Positions 32,221 to 41,848 of a stretch of 64,000 bases of DNA are shown here, one piece after another (the stretch's first letter is position 1; each line of letters starts with the position of its first letter). Position numbers and translations under genes: made by a program. Location: NCBI RefSeq assembly GCF_001552595.1, contig NZ_BCRM01000012.1, positions 62,001 through 126,000 on the forward strand, given 5' to 3'. The stretch comes from Rhodococcus erythropolis NBRC 15567. GTDB lineage: Bacteria; Actinomycetota; Actinomycetes; Mycobacteriales; Mycobacteriaceae. The notes under the pieces were generated by a model that did no database searches, had not been told where the DNA came from, and worked only from the letters and a program-made list of their open reading frames with translations.

Positions 32221-34202
32221 GCTTCCTCTTCTGTAGCGGGTTCTTCCACACGTGCGAGTACCGATCCGACTTCGACCTGCTGGCCGACGGCGACCGGAAG
32301 TTCTACCAGGACACCGGCAGTCGGCGCGGTGACGGTGTGTTCCATCTTCATGGCCTCTAGCCACAGAATCGGCTGGCCGGCAGTGACGGTGTCACCGAGT
32401 GCGGCGCCGAGGCGGATAACCGATCCCGGCATCGGAGCGAGCAACGAACCGGCGGCGACTTCCGCCGACGGATCCACGAAGCGCGGTGCTGCCGTCAACG
32501 CGACGGGCCCCAGCGAGGAGTCGACAAAAATCTCACTCTCGTATGCCGCCACGTCGAACGAACGCCGTACTCCGCCCTGCTCGAGCACTACCCGTGCAGC
32601 AGTTGCCGATACCAGGCTCACGTCGTCGAAGCCTTCTGCGTTCAACACGCCGCTTCGGCTCAGGGAGTAGCGGACGTCGTAGTCGCCCGACGCAGTGGAG
32701 TAGCTCTTGCTCTGCGGCTGCGACGGGAGGTTGCGCCACCCGCTGGGCAAGCGGCCGATGACACGCGCCGACGACCGGTTGTGCGCGGCATCGGCAAGTG
32801 CCGCCGCCAGCGCCGAAAGCCTTTCGGCGTCGGTGTCGGCCAGAGGCGTTGACAACTTCTCGAGGTCATGGGTCTCGAAGAACGCCGTATCGGTGTCCCC
32901 GGCAATGAAGGCGGGGTGAGCCAGGACATTGACGAGCAGATCGCGGTTGGTGCGCAGGCCGTGAATCCTGGTGCGCGCCAGCGTCGACGCGAGCAGCCGG
33001 GCAGCTGCTGTCCGCGTCGGCGCGTACGAGATGATCTTGGCCAACATCGGGTCGTAGTGGACGCCGACAACACTGCCGTCGACGACGCCGGAGTCGAGGC
33101 GAACGCCCTGCTCACGCAGAACACTGAATTCTTGCGGGTCACCGGGCAACTCGATGTGGTGAACGGTTCCACTCTGAGGCTGCCAGTTCTTGGCGGGGTC
33201 CTCGGCGTACAGTCGCACCTCGATCGAATGCCCCCGGATCTCCGGCTGTTCGTCCGGAAGTGCTTCACCTGAAGCGACCTGCAATTGCAGTTCCACCAGA
33301 TCGAGTCCGGTGGTGCACTCGGTGACCGGATGCTCTACCTGCAAACGGGTGTTCATTTCCAGGAAGAAGAAGTCGCCTTTTTCGTCAGCCAGGAATTCAA
33401 CGGTTCCTGCGCCTTCGTAACCGATGGCGTTGGCTGCGAGCCGCGAGGCGTCGAACAGCTTCTCGCGCATGGCGGGGATGCGCTGCACGAGCGGCGACGG
33501 CGCCTCTTCGACCACCTTCTGATGCCGACGCTGGATCGAGCACTCGCGCTCCCCCACCGCCCACACCCCACCGTGGCGGTCGGCCATGACCTGAACCTCG
33601 ATGTGCCGACCGGTCTCGAGGTAGCGCTCGCAGAAGACCGTCGGGTCGCCGAAGGCGGACTGCGCCTCACGCCGCGCCGCTTCCAGTTCGCCTTCCAGCG
33701 CCGACAATTCACGAACGACACGCATTCCGCGTCCGCCGCCGCCCGCCGACGCCTTGATCAGCACTGGCAGATGAGCTTCGGTCACCGCAGCGGGATCGAG
33801 TTCGGACAGCACCGGAACTCCGGCCGCGTCCATGATCTTCTTGGACTCGACCTTCGATCCCATGAGCTCGATGGATTCGACGGGCGGACCGATCCATGTC
33901 AGTCCGGCATCGATGACGCTGCGCGCGAACTCCGCGTTCTCGGAGAGGAATCCGTATCCGGGGTGAATCGCGTCGGCGCCCGAAGCCTGCGCGGCGGCGA
34001 TGATCAACTCGCCCCGCAGGTAGGTCTCGGCAGGCGTGTTACCCGGCAGGCGAACCGAAGCATCGGCTTCGGCGACGTGAGGGCTGTCGGCATCCGCGTC
34101 GGAAAATACCGCAACCGTGCCGATTCCGTTCTTCCGACAGGTTGCGAAGACACGGCGGGCGATTTCGCCACGATTGGCGACCAGTACTGAAGTGATTGTC
34201 AC
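32217..34202 (-). CDS. Acyl-CoA carboxylase alpha subunit (biotin carboxylase + BCCP)
   Basis: 661 residues from GTG 34202, 8 nt after the beta-subunit stop. Biotin carboxylase motifs: VLVANRGEIARRVF, GYGFLSENAEFA, the ATP glycine loop KASAGGGGRGMRVV, ERECSIQRRHQKVVEEAPSP and FLEMNTRLQVEHPVTE. The C-terminal biotinyl domain has EAMKMEHTV with the biotin-accepting lysine. This size and order match the alpha subunits of methylcrotonyl-, geranyl- and propionyl/acetyl-CoA carboxylases. In an AtuA-type cluster a branched enoyl-CoA such as geranyl-CoA is a reasonable but unproven substrate. Confidence 0.93.
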   Translation of the reverse strand: MTITSVLVANRGEIARRVFATCRKNGIGTVAVFSDADADSPHVAEADASVRLPGNTPAETYLRGELIIAAAQASGADAIHPGYGFLSENAEFARSVIDAGLTWIGPPVESIELMGSKVESKKIMDAAGVPVLSELDPAAVTEAHLPVLIKASAGGGGRGMRVVRELSALEGELEAARREAQSAFGDPTVFCERYLETGRHIEVQVMADRHGGVWAVGERECSIQRRHQKVVEEAPSPLVQRIPAMREKLFDASRLAANAIGYEGAGTVEFLADEKGDFFFLEMNTRLQVEHPVTECTTGLDLVELQLQVASGEALPDEQPEIRGHSIEVRLYAEDPAKNWQPQSGTVHHIELPGDPQEFSVLREQGVRLDSGVVDGSVVGVHYDPMLAKIISYAPTRTAAARLLASTLARTRIHGLRTNRDLLVNVLAHPAFIAGDTDTAFFETHDLEKLSTPLADTDAERLSALAAALADAAHNRSSARVIGRLPSGWRNLPSQPQSKSYSTASGDYDVRYSLSRSGVLNAEGFDDVSLVSATAARVVLEQGGVRRSFDVAAYESEIFVDSSLGPVALTAAPRFVDPSAEVAAGSLLAPMPGSVIRLGAALGDTVTAGQPILWLEAMKMEHTVTAPTAGVLVELPVAVGQQVEVGSVLARVEEPATEEEA

Positions 34203-34210
34203 GGCGTGCC

Positions 34211-35809
34211 TCACATACGGAAGACGCCGAAGTTCTCGGTGCCTTCGATCGGGGCGGTGGCAATGGCCGACAGGCACATTCCCACCACGGTGCGGGTGTC
34301 TCGGGGATCGATGACGCCGTCGTCGTACAGACGCCCGGACAGGAACATCGGAAGTGACTCGGCCTCGATCTGGTTCTCGATCATCGCGCGCATGCCGGCA
34401 TCAGCCTGCTCGTCGAAAACCTGGCCGCGGGCCTCGGCAGCAGCGCGTCCCACGATGGAGATGACGCCGGCAAGCTGCGCACCGCCCATGACGGCGGACT
34501 TGGAACTGGGCCAGGCAAAGAGGAATCTCGGATCGAATGCCCGTCCGCACATGCCGTAGTGACCGGCGCCGTACGACGCTCCGAGCAGGATCGAGATGTG
34601 CGGAACCTTGGAGTTGGCAACCGCATTGATCATCATCGATCCGTGCTTGATCATGCCGCCCTCCTCGTACTCCTTACCCACCATGTAGCCGGTGGTGTTG
34701 TGCAGGAACAGCAACGGCGTGTTGGAGCGGTTGGCAAGCTGGATGAACTGCGTTGCCTTCTGGGACTCTTCGCTGAAGAGAACTCCACGTGCGTTGGCCA
34801 GGATGCCGATCGGGTAACCGTTGAGTTCGGCCCAGCCGGTCACGAGGGAGGAACCGTAGAGCGGCTTGAACTCGTCGAAGTCGGAACCGTCGACGATACG
34901 GGCGATGACCTCACGCGGATCGAACGGAATCTTCAGGTCGGCCGGAACGATGCCGAGCAACTCTTCCGGATCCTCGAGCGGTTCAATGATCTCCGCGCGA
35001 GGCGCCGGCCCCTTCTTGGTCCAGTTGAGTCGCTTGACGATCGAGCGACCGATGCGGATCGCGTCCTGCTCGTCGGCTGCGAAGTAGTCAGCCAACCCGG
35101 ACTTGCGAGCGTGCATTTCGGCGCCGCCGAGTGCCTCGTCATCTGATTCCTCACCGGTGGCCATCTTGACCAGCGGCGGGCCTGCGAGGAACACCTTGGA
35201 GCGTTCCTTGATCATCACGACGTGGTCGGACATGCCCGGGATGTACGCGCCGCCGGCAGTCGAGTTACCGAAGACCAGTGCAATGGTGGGGATACCGGCT
35301 GCGGAAAGCTGTGTGAGGTCACGGAACATACGCCCGCCCGGGATGAACACCTCCTTCTGCGTCGGCAGGTCTGCACCGCCGGACTCGACCAGCGAGATCA
35401 CCGGGAGACGATTTTGCATGGCGATGTCGTTGGCGCGGAATCCCTTACGCAGCGTCCAAGGATTGCTGGTGCCGCCGCGCACAGTGGGATCGTTGGCGAC
35501 GATCAGGCATTCGACACCTTCGACAACGCCGATACCGACCACGGTGCTGGCGCCGACCGGGAAGTCACTCCCCCACGCAGCGAGGGGACACAGCTCGAGA
35601 AACGGTGAATCCTGATCGAGCAGGAGTTCGATCCGCTCGCGCGCCAGAAGCTTTCCCCGTTTGTGGTGCCGCTCGGTGTACTTCTCGCCGCCACCGGCAA
35701 GCGCTTTGGCGTGCTCGACCTCGATCTCGGCGAGCTTGGTGTTCATGGTCGATGTTGCGGTCTGATACACCTCGGAATTGGTGTCCAGCGTTGACCGGAT
35801 GACACTCAT
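34211..35809 (-). CDS. Acyl-CoA carboxylase beta subunit (carboxyltransferase)
   Basis: 532 residues. Both carboxyltransferase halves are complete. The N-half carries GKLLARERIELLLD, NDPTVRGGT, SLVESGGADLPTQKEVFIPGG and STAGGAYIPGMSDHVVM. The C-half has GILANARGVLFSEESQKATQFIQL, LFLHNTTGYMVGKEYEEGGMIKHGSMMINAVAN and GASYGAGHYGMCGRAFDPRFLFAWP. The GYMVG and GAGHYGM regions are typical of methylcrotonyl/geranyl-CoA carboxylases rather than of propionyl-CoA carboxylases. It is the partner of the alpha subunit encoded just downstream and starts within the ACAD stop (4-nt overlap). Confidence 0.93.
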   Translation of the reverse strand: MSVIRSTLDTNSEVYQTATSTMNTKLAEIEVEHAKALAGGGEKYTERHHKRGKLLARERIELLLDQDSPFLELCPLAAWGSDFPVGASTVVGIGVVEGVECLIVANDPTVRGGTSNPWTLRKGFRANDIAMQNRLPVISLVESGGADLPTQKEVFIPGGRMFRDLTQLSAAGIPTIALVFGNSTAGGAYIPGMSDHVVMIKERSKVFLAGPPLVKMATGEESDDEALGGAEMHARKSGLADYFAADEQDAIRIGRSIVKRLNWTKKGPAPRAEIIEPLEDPEELLGIVPADLKIPFDPREVIARIVDGSDFDEFKPLYGSSLVTGWAELNGYPIGILANARGVLFSEESQKATQFIQLANRSNTPLLFLHNTTGYMVGKEYEEGGMIKHGSMMINAVANSKVPHISILLGASYGAGHYGMCGRAFDPRFLFAWPSSKSAVMGGAQLAGVISIVGRAAAEARGQVFDEQADAGMRAMIENQIEAESLPMFLSGRLYDDGVIDPRDTRTVVGMCLSAIATAPIEGTENFGVFRM

Positions 35810-36954
35810 GACTGATACCCCAATCGCTTGGCCGCGAGGCCGGTGAGGATTTCGGTGGTTCCGCCACCGATTCCCAGAATTCGCATGTCCCGGTACTGCC
35901 TCTCCACTTCACTTTCCTGCATGTATCCGAGGCCGCCGAACAGCTGAACGGCTTGGTTCGCAACCCATTCGCCCGTCTCGACTGCCGTGTTCTTCGCGAA
36001 GCACACCTCGGCGATCAGGTCGCCGTCACCGGCCATGTACCGCTCGATCACCGAGTGGGTGTACACCTTGGCGACGTCGATCTTGCGGGCCATCTCGGTG
36101 ACGGTGTTCTGCACGGCCTGCCGACTGATGAGGGGTCGACCGAAAGTTTCGCGGGCGCGGCACCATTCGAGGGTCAGCTCCAGGCAACGTTCTGCACTGG
36201 CATACGCCTGCGCGGCGAGCGCGACACGTTCGGAAACAAATGCCTGGGCGATCTGCGCGAAGCCGCTGTTCTCTGCGCCGACCAGATTCTCCACCGGAAC
36301 CCGGGCATCGACAAAGGACAGTTCCGCGGTATCGGATGCACGCCAGCCCATCTTCTCGAGTTTGCGTGAGACGGTGAATCCCGGTGTGCCCTTCTCGATC
36401 ACGAGCAGTGAGACACCACCCGCGCCGGGGCCACCGGTGCGCACTGCGGTAACGACGAAGTCGGCTCGAACGCCGGAGGTGATGAACGTCTTGGCGCCGT
36501 TCACGACGTAATGATCGCCGTCGCGCTTGGCTGTGGTTGTCAGGTGCCCGACGTCGCTGCCTCCGCCGGGCTCGGTGATGGCGAGCGAGCCGATCTTGTC
36601 GCCGCGCAGGGTCGGCTTGACCCACTTCTCGATCTGCGCCTCGTCGCCCGCTGCAATCAGGTGCGGCACCGCGATGCCGCAGGTGAAGAGCGATGCGAAC
36701 AGCCCGCCCGACGCACCTGCCTGATGCATCTCCTCACAGATCACGATGGAGTCGACGGCGTCGCCGCCCTCACCGCCCGCCGATTCGGGAGCACTGGCGC
36801 CGAGCAGCCCGAGAGCGCCTGCCTTGCGGTGTAATTCGCGCGGAATCTCGCCGTCGCGCTCCCACTGCGTCAGATGCGGCAGAATCTCCTGGTTCACGAA
36901 TCCGCGTACGGTCTCGCGAAGCGCAAGCCTTTCCGGTGTGGTCCACACGGTCAC
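35806..36954 (-). CDS. Acyl-CoA dehydrogenase (cluster copy 1)
   Basis: 382 residues. LAITEPGGGSDVGHLTTTAKRDGDHYVVNGAKTFITSG (about residues 125-165) and the C-terminal AVQLFGGLGYMQESEVERQYRDMRILGIGGGTTEI are the standard acyl-CoA dehydrogenase signatures. FARENT-like CFAKNTAVETGEWVANQ leads to the flavin contact. It catalyses alpha,beta-dehydrogenation of an acyl-CoA. It overlaps AtuA upstream and the carboxyltransferase downstream by 4 nt each, so it belongs firmly to the same pathway. Confidence 0.92.
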   Translation of the reverse strand: MTVWTTPERLALRETVRGFVNQEILPHLTQWERDGEIPRELHRKAGALGLLGASAPESAGGEGGDAVDSIVICEEMHQAGASGGLFASLFTCGIAVPHLIAAGDEAQIEKWVKPTLRGDKIGSLAITEPGGGSDVGHLTTTAKRDGDHYVVNGAKTFITSGVRADFVVTAVRTGGPGAGGVSLLVIEKGTPGFTVSRKLEKMGWRASDTAELSFVDARVPVENLVGAENSGFAQIAQAFVSERVALAAQAYASAERCLELTLEWCRARETFGRPLISRQAVQNTVTEMARKIDVAKVYTHSVIERYMAGDGDLIAEVCFAKNTAVETGEWVANQAVQLFGGLGYMQESEVERQYRDMRILGIGGGTTEILTGLAAKRLGYQS

Positions 36955-38672
36955 CGTGAATCCTCTTTCTCGTCAGTTACGGGGAGTAGCGAAATCGGGA
37001 TGTCGATGTGGCGTGAACGCAGCCATTCGCCAATTCCCTTGGCCTGCGGATCGAACCGCGCCTGCGAGGCAACACCCTGACCGAGGATTCCCTCGATCAC
37101 GAAGTTGACGGCACGAAGGTGCGGAAGCTGGTAGCGAGTGACGTTCAGGTCTGCTGCTTCCGGTAGCAGTTCCTTGAGCATTTCGACGGTCAGAGTGTGC
37201 GCCAACCACTTCCACTGATCGTCCGTGCGAACCCAGACGCCGACGTTGGCATTTCCACCCTTGTCGCCACTACGGGCACCGGCAATGGTGCCGAGTGGCA
37301 CCGAAAGCGAAGACTGTGGCGGCAACGGCTCCGGACGCTCAGGTTCGTCGACGGCTTCGAGGTCCTGCGTCAGCGTCGACGGAGCGATGTCCACGCGAGT
37401 GCCGTCGGGCAGTACGGCCACGTGAGGCACCGATCCGGCGTCGACGTAGCCGGGGGTGAACACTCCGTACGGTTGTCCGTTGCTCGGCGGCGCGGTCAGC
37501 GAGAAGCCTGGGTAACTGGCAAGCGCCATTTCCACCGCAACCGCAGAGAAGGGACGACCGATCACCTTGGGATCGGAATCGCGAACCACGCAGCGCAGTA
37601 ACGCACTCGCGGTTTCCTCGGTGTCGGAATCCGGGTGATCCGTGCGAGCGAGAGTCCAGACCAGTTCGGCGGGCTTCTTCGTCAGCCAGGATTCGAGTTG
37701 AGTCTTCGCCAGATCGGCCTTGGCCTCGATGTCGAGACCGGTGAGAATGAAAGTGGCCTCGTTGCGGAACCCGGCCAGCGTGTTGAGTGAGACCTTGTAC
37801 TGCGGCGGCGGAGCCTCGCCCGTGACTCCGCTGATCAGCACCCGATCCGGGCCTTCCTGGGTGAGCACCGCGTTGTCGATGCGGGTGGTCACGTCCGGGC
37901 CTGCGTAGCGTCCACCCGTGATCTCGTACAGCAGCTGCGCCGTCACGGTGCCGACGCTCACCTCGCCGTCCGTTCCGGCATGCTTGGTGATGACCGAAGA
38001 CCCGTCCGCGTTGATCTCGGCGATCGGGAAGCCAGGACGGCCCAGATTCGGAATCTCGGTGAAGAACGCGTAGTTGCCGCCGGTGGCCTGGGTTCCGCAC
38101 TCGATGACGTGGCCCGCCGCGACAGCACCGGCCAGCTGATCGAAATCATCTCGCTTCCAACCGAAATGGTGAGCGGCCGGACCGACGATCACCGAAGCGT
38201 CGGTGACACGTCCGGTGACCACGACATCGGCGTCGGCCGACAATGCTTCGACGATGCCCCAGGCGCCGAGGTACGCGTTGGCCGTCAGCGGGGAGCCGAG
38301 TCCGAGTTCGTCTGCCCGAGAGACCAGATCGTCGCCCTCGACGTGGGCGATCTTCGCGTTCAACCCCAGCCTGGTGTTGACCTCGCGCAGCGCGTCGGCC
38401 AGTCCGGCCGGGTTGAGACCGCCGGCATTCGCGACGATCTTCACGCCCTTGTCGAGTGCAAGTCCGAGGGTGTCTTCCACCTGCCGCAGGAACGTCTTCG
38501 CGTAGCCGAGCGACGGGTCCTTCATCCTGTCCCGTCCGAGGATCAACATCGTCAACTCGGCAAGGTAGTCGCCGGTCAGGTAGTCGAGGTCGCCGCCCTC
38601 GAGCATCTCGCGCATCGCCGAGATGCGGTCGCCATAGAACCCGGAGCAGTTACCGATCCGTACCGAACTCAT
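36951..38672 (-). CDS. Acyclic terpene utilization AtuA family protein
   Basis: 573 residues from ATG 38672. [41 protein letters not shown] is the diagnostic DUF1446/AtuA beginning. [36 protein letters not shown] and the late [25 protein letters not shown] complete the two-domain layout (fusion of AtuA with its former AtuB-like C-terminal domain). AtuA is required for growth on citronellol/geraniol in Pseudomonas, but its reaction is not known to me. It is overlapped at both ends by 4 nt with its neighbours. Confidence 0.9.
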   Translation of the reverse strand: MSSVRIGNCSGFYGDRISAMREMLEGGDLDYLTGDYLAELTMLILGRDRMKDPSLGYAKTFLRQVEDTLGLALDKGVKIVANAGGLNPAGLADALREVNTRLGLNAKIAHVEGDDLVSRADELGLGSPLTANAYLGAWGIVEALSADADVVVTGRVTDASVIVGPAAHHFGWKRDDFDQLAGAVAAGHVIECGTQATGGNYAFFTEIPNLGRPGFPIAEINADGSSVITKHAGTDGEVSVGTVTAQLLYEITGGRYAGPDVTTRIDNAVLTQEGPDRVLISGVTGEAPPPQYKVSLNTLAGFRNEATFILTGLDIEAKADLAKTQLESWLTKKPAELVWTLARTDHPDSDTEETASALLRCVVRDSDPKVIGRPFSAVAVEMALASYPGFSLTAPPSNGQPYGVFTPGYVDAGSVPHVAVLPDGTRVDIAPSTLTQDLEAVDEPERPEPLPPQSSLSVPLGTIAGARSGDKGGNANVGVWVRTDDQWKWLAHTLTVEMLKELLPEAADLNVTRYQLPHLRAVNFVIEGILGQGVASQARFDPQAKGIGEWLRSRHIDIPISLLPVTDEKEDSR

Positions 38673-39469
38673 TTGCCCACCTTCGCTTCTCGTGCGGCTC
38701 GTCCCTCGCCGCTGGGTCCGGCAAATGCCTGCGCGAACCCGAGCCACTCGTCCGCGTCGGCACCAACGGCAACCAGATCGAGATCGGCGCGATTGGCACG
38801 CTGAGTGACCAGCAAACAGAAGTCCAATGCGGGCCCGGTCACCTTCTGCGGTGCATCTTCCGGCCCCCAGGTCCAGAGCGAACCGTCCGGCGCCGTCAAC
38901 TCAACCCGGAAATCGTCGGCGGGCGGCGTCTTCTCGTTGACCGAGTACGCAAAGTTCCGCGTACGGACACCCAGATGAGCGATGTTCTTGATGCGCGCCG
39001 TCGGGGCTCGCTCGACGCCGAGCGCGTCGGCAACGTCCTGCCCGTGCGCCCACGTCTCCATCAATCGCGCAGTTGCCATGGACACTCCGCCCATGGGCGG
39101 GCCGTACCAAGGAAACTTGGTACCGGACGGGGCGGCGGTGAGAGCCTCGACGAGAGCGGTGCGCCCCGCTCTCCAATCGGCGAGCAACTCCGCCGGCGGG
39201 CGGGCCGCCTGCTCGGCAGCACCGTCGTCGACAAATCCCGCCGGATTCACGAACGCCGCCTTCAACTGCTCCGCAAACCCGTCCGGGTCGGTGATCGCCA
39301 GGATCGCAGCACTGTCCGTCCAGTGCAGGTGCCCGATCTGATGCGCGACGCTCCACCCTTCCGCCGGCGTCATTGTCGCCCACTTCTCCTCGGGCAGATC
39401 CGCAACCAGGGCGTCGAGGCTCTCGCCTTCGGCCCGCAAGTCATCGATGAACGTCTGAAGTTCGGCCAT
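38669..39469 (-). CDS. TIGR03084-type metal-binding protein (DinB/mycothiol fold)
   Basis: 266 residues from ATG 39469. The N-terminal helical bundle carries the metal-ligand histidines in [15 protein letters not shown] (about residues 38-52) and [15 protein letters not shown] (about 137-151), as in mycothiol-dependent maleylpyruvate isomerases. The C-terminal part is a small alpha/beta domain seen in the TIGR03084 subgroup ([21 protein letters not shown]). A metal- and mycothiol-dependent transferase or isomerase is possible. It is the first gene of the operon and overlaps AtuA by 4 nt. Confidence 0.82.
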   Translation of the reverse strand: MAELQTFIDDLRAEGESLDALVADLPEEKWATMTPAEGWSVAHQIGHLHWTDSAAILAITDPDGFAEQLKAAFVNPAGFVDDGAAEQAARPPAELLADWRAGRTALVEALTAAPSGTKFPWYGPPMGGVSMATARLMETWAHGQDVADALGVERAPTARIKNIAHLGVRTRNFAYSVNEKTPPADDFRVELTAPDGSLWTWGPEDAPQKVTGPALDFCLLVTQRANRADLDLVAVGADADEWLGFAQAFAGPSGEGRAAREAKVGK

Positions 39470-39578
39470 GCGACCAGCATCACACCCGGGTCCATAAAAA
39501 TCAAGCACGAATGATTGTTATTGAGAAATCTTGTGGTGAGAGACTGAGCTCAACTGCCATCGACTACCAGGAGCACCC

Positions 39579-40379
39579 ATGAGCGACGCCGTACTGATCT
39601 CGCGAACCGGCGATGTGGTCACGTGGACCCTCAATCGCCCGGACACCCGCAACGCGATCTCCGAGATCGACATGATCGAGGCCCTCGAAGACGCGGTCAC
39701 CGCAGTCAACCGAGATCAGAGTGTGCGAGCGGTCATCCTCACGGGGGCCGGGTCGGCTTTCTCCTCCGGCGGCAACGTCAAACACATGCGAGACAAGGAA
39801 GGCATGTTCGGTGGTGCTCCCGGCGAGATCCGCCAGGGCTACCGGCACGGCATCCAGCGCATTCCGCTCGCGCTGTACACATGTGAGGTGCCGACCATTG
39901 CGGCCGTCAACGGCCCGGCCATCGGAGCGGGCTGCGACCTCTCCCTCATGTGTGACCTCCGCATCGCCTCGACCGCCGCAGTCTTCGCCGAGAGCTTCGT
40001 CAAGGTGGGACTCATCCCCGGCGACGGCGGAGCCTGGCTGCTCCCCCGCGCGATCGGCAACGCCCGCGCCGCCGAGATGGCGTTCACCGGCGAACCCATC
40101 GATGCTGCGAAGGCACTCGACTGGGGTCTGGTCTCGCAGATCACCGAACCCGAGGAATTGCTTTCCGCAGCGCACGCTTTGGCAGCTCGAGTAGCCGCCA
40201 ATCCCCCGCAGGTACTCCGCATGACCAAGAAACTCCTCCGCGAAGGCCAGCACCAGAGCCTCGAGAGCCTGCTCGAACTCTCGGCCGCCATGCAGTCGAT
40301 CGCCCACCACACCCGAGATCACCACGAAGCCGTCGCCGCGATGCTCGAGCGTCGAAGTCCTGAGTTCACCGGAGAATGA
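39579..40379 (+). CDS. Enoyl-CoA hydratase/crotonase family protein
   Basis: 266 residues. WTLNRPDTRNAISEIDM, SAFSSGGNVKHM (oxyanion loop, about 65-76), VNGPAIGAGCDLSLMCDLRIAS (about 108-130) and ESFVKVGLIPGDGGAWLLPRAIG (about 137-160) mark a complete crotonase. CAGGAG precedes the ATG. It is divergent from the AtuA-type operon (109 nt between starts) and coupled by a 4-nt overlap to a following exporter gene. A role in the same acyl-CoA pathway is possible. Confidence 0.88.
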   Translation: MSDAVLISRTGDVVTWTLNRPDTRNAISEIDMIEALEDAVTAVNRDQSVRAVILTGAGSAFSSGGNVKHMRDKEGMFGGAPGEIRQGYRHGIQRIPLALYTCEVPTIAAVNGPAIGAGCDLSLMCDLRIASTAAVFAESFVKVGLIPGDGGAWLLPRAIGNARAAEMAFTGEPIDAAKALDWGLVSQITEPEELLSAAHALAARVAANPPQVLRMTKKLLREGQHQSLESLLELSAAMQSIAHHTRDHHEAVAAMLERRSPEFTGE

Positions 40380-41236
40380 AGGCGGGCAGTCAGCTACTGC
40401 CGGTCGGCGCGGTCCTCACCTCGATACTGTCGCTCCAGTTCGGAGCGGCATTCGCGACGACATTGTTCTCGCAGATCGGGCCCGCCGGAGCCACGACGCT
40501 GCGGCTGACGATCGCCGCGATCATCCTCGGCGTCATCGTCCGCCCACGATGGAGCAGGTGGTCGAACCGGCAACGCAAAGGCATCTTCGCGCTGGGCATC
40601 GCCCTCGCCGTGATGAACGGCGCCTTCTACCTCGCCCTCGACACGGTGCCCATCGGCACCGCCGTCACCATCGAGTTCCTCGGACCGTTGACGCTGGCCG
40701 CAGTTCTGTCTCGTCGGTGGGCCGACGGAGCGTGGGTACTGCTCGCCTTCGGCGGAGTGTTGCTGCTCGGGTTAGGCGATCACGGCGAATCCGGTTTGGA
40801 CCCGATCGGGGTGATGTTCGCGTTGATCGCCGCGACTGCGTGGGCCGGCTACATCGTGGCCGGTTCCCACCTGGCCGCGACGCTCCCGAGTGCCGACGGG
40901 TTGGCGGGCGCAAGCATCGTCGCAGCCGTATTGACGCTCCCCTTCGGCGTCGTCTCGGGCGGAAGCGAACTGCTGGATCCGAAGATGCTCGCCGCAGGCG
41001 CCGCCGTCGCCGTCCTCTCGTCCGTCATCCCGTACAGCTTGGAAATGTGGGCGCTGCGCTCCTTGGCCAAGAAGGTCTTCGCGGTCCTCATCGCCCTCGA
41101 ACCGGCAGCGGCCGCACTGGCCGGAGTCCTCGTGATCGGGCAAACGCTCGACGCTTTCACACTCGTCGCCATCGGACTGGTGGTGACCGCGGGTGTCGGG
41201 ACGGTCGTCATGAATCGAAAGTCCACACCGAAATAG
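40376..41236 (+). CDS. EamA/RhtA-type transporter
   Basis: 286 residues, ten hydrophobic helices in two five-helix repeats, the EamA (drug/metabolite transporter) layout. GPAGATTLRLTIAAIIL and GIALAVMNGAFYLALDTVPIGTAVTIEFLGPL in the first half and SLEMWALRSLAKKVFAVLIALEPAAAALAG in the second match RhtA-like threonine/homoserine exporters. Start codon overlaps the crotonase stop by 4 nt. It probably exports amino acids or related compounds. Confidence 0.88.
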   Translation: MKAGSQLLPVGAVLTSILSLQFGAAFATTLFSQIGPAGATTLRLTIAAIILGVIVRPRWSRWSNRQRKGIFALGIALAVMNGAFYLALDTVPIGTAVTIEFLGPLTLAAVLSRRWADGAWVLLAFGGVLLLGLGDHGESGLDPIGVMFALIAATAWAGYIVAGSHLAATLPSADGLAGASIVAAVLTLPFGVVSGGSELLDPKMLAAGAAVAVLSSVIPYSLEMWALRSLAKKVFAVLIALEPAAAALAGVLVIGQTLDAFTLVAIGLVVTAGVGTVVMNRKSTPK

Positions 41237-41280
41237 TCCAGGTACCGTCAGAGCACGTCATTCCAACGCACAGGAGAACC

Positions 41281-41808
41281 ATGACCAACCCGATCATCGC
41301 CACCGTTCTCGGTAACACCCCGCAGATCGACGAAAGTGCGTTCATCGCACCCAACGCCACCGTTGTCGGCGCTGTGACCATCGCTGCCGGAGCCAGCATC
41401 TGGTACGGCGCGGTTATCCGCGGCGACGCAGAATCGATCTCCATCGGCGCTGACACCAACATTCAGGACAACTGCACCGTGCACGCCGACCCGACGTTCC
41501 CCGCAGTGCTGGGCGAGCGAATCTCGGTCGGCCACAACGCAGTGCTGCACGGGTGCACCGTCGAAGACGACGTTCTCGTCGGCATGGGTGCCGTGGTGCT
41601 CAACGGCGCACACATCGGTTCGGGATCACTGATTGCAGCCGGTGCGGTCGTGTCTCAGGGGATGCAAATCCCGCCTGGATCACTGGTCGCCGGCGTGCCC
41701 GCCAAGGTCAAACGTGAACTCTCCGAAGGCGAAAAGGCCGGTATCACCGCCAACGGCGCCGGCTACATCATGCTCGCGAAGGCTCACCAGGACATCGAAC
41801 AGGCCTGA
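41281..41808 (+). CDS. Gamma-carbonic-anhydrase-like hexapeptide-repeat protein
   Basis: 175 residues from ATG 41281, behind CAGGAG. Left-handed beta-helix hexapeptide repeats begin at FIAPNATVVGAVTIAAGASI and run to GSGSLIAAGAVVSQG. The metal-site histidines are in CTVHADP and GHNAVLHGC, as in gamma-class carbonic anhydrases and YrdA-like proteins. Ends with a C-terminal helix. It could be a zinc or iron carbonic anhydrase; YrdA-type homologues often lack this activity. Confidence 0.88.
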   Translation: MTNPIIATVLGNTPQIDESAFIAPNATVVGAVTIAAGASIWYGAVIRGDAESISIGADTNIQDNCTVHADPTFPAVLGERISVGHNAVLHGCTVEDDVLVGMGAVVLNGAHIGSGSLIAAGAVVSQGMQIPPGSLVAGVPAKVKRELSEGEKAGITANGAGYIMLAKAHQDIEQA

Positions 41809-41848
41809 TCGAGACGATGCTCGCGGACGGTAGCCGCAAGAGCACCGA

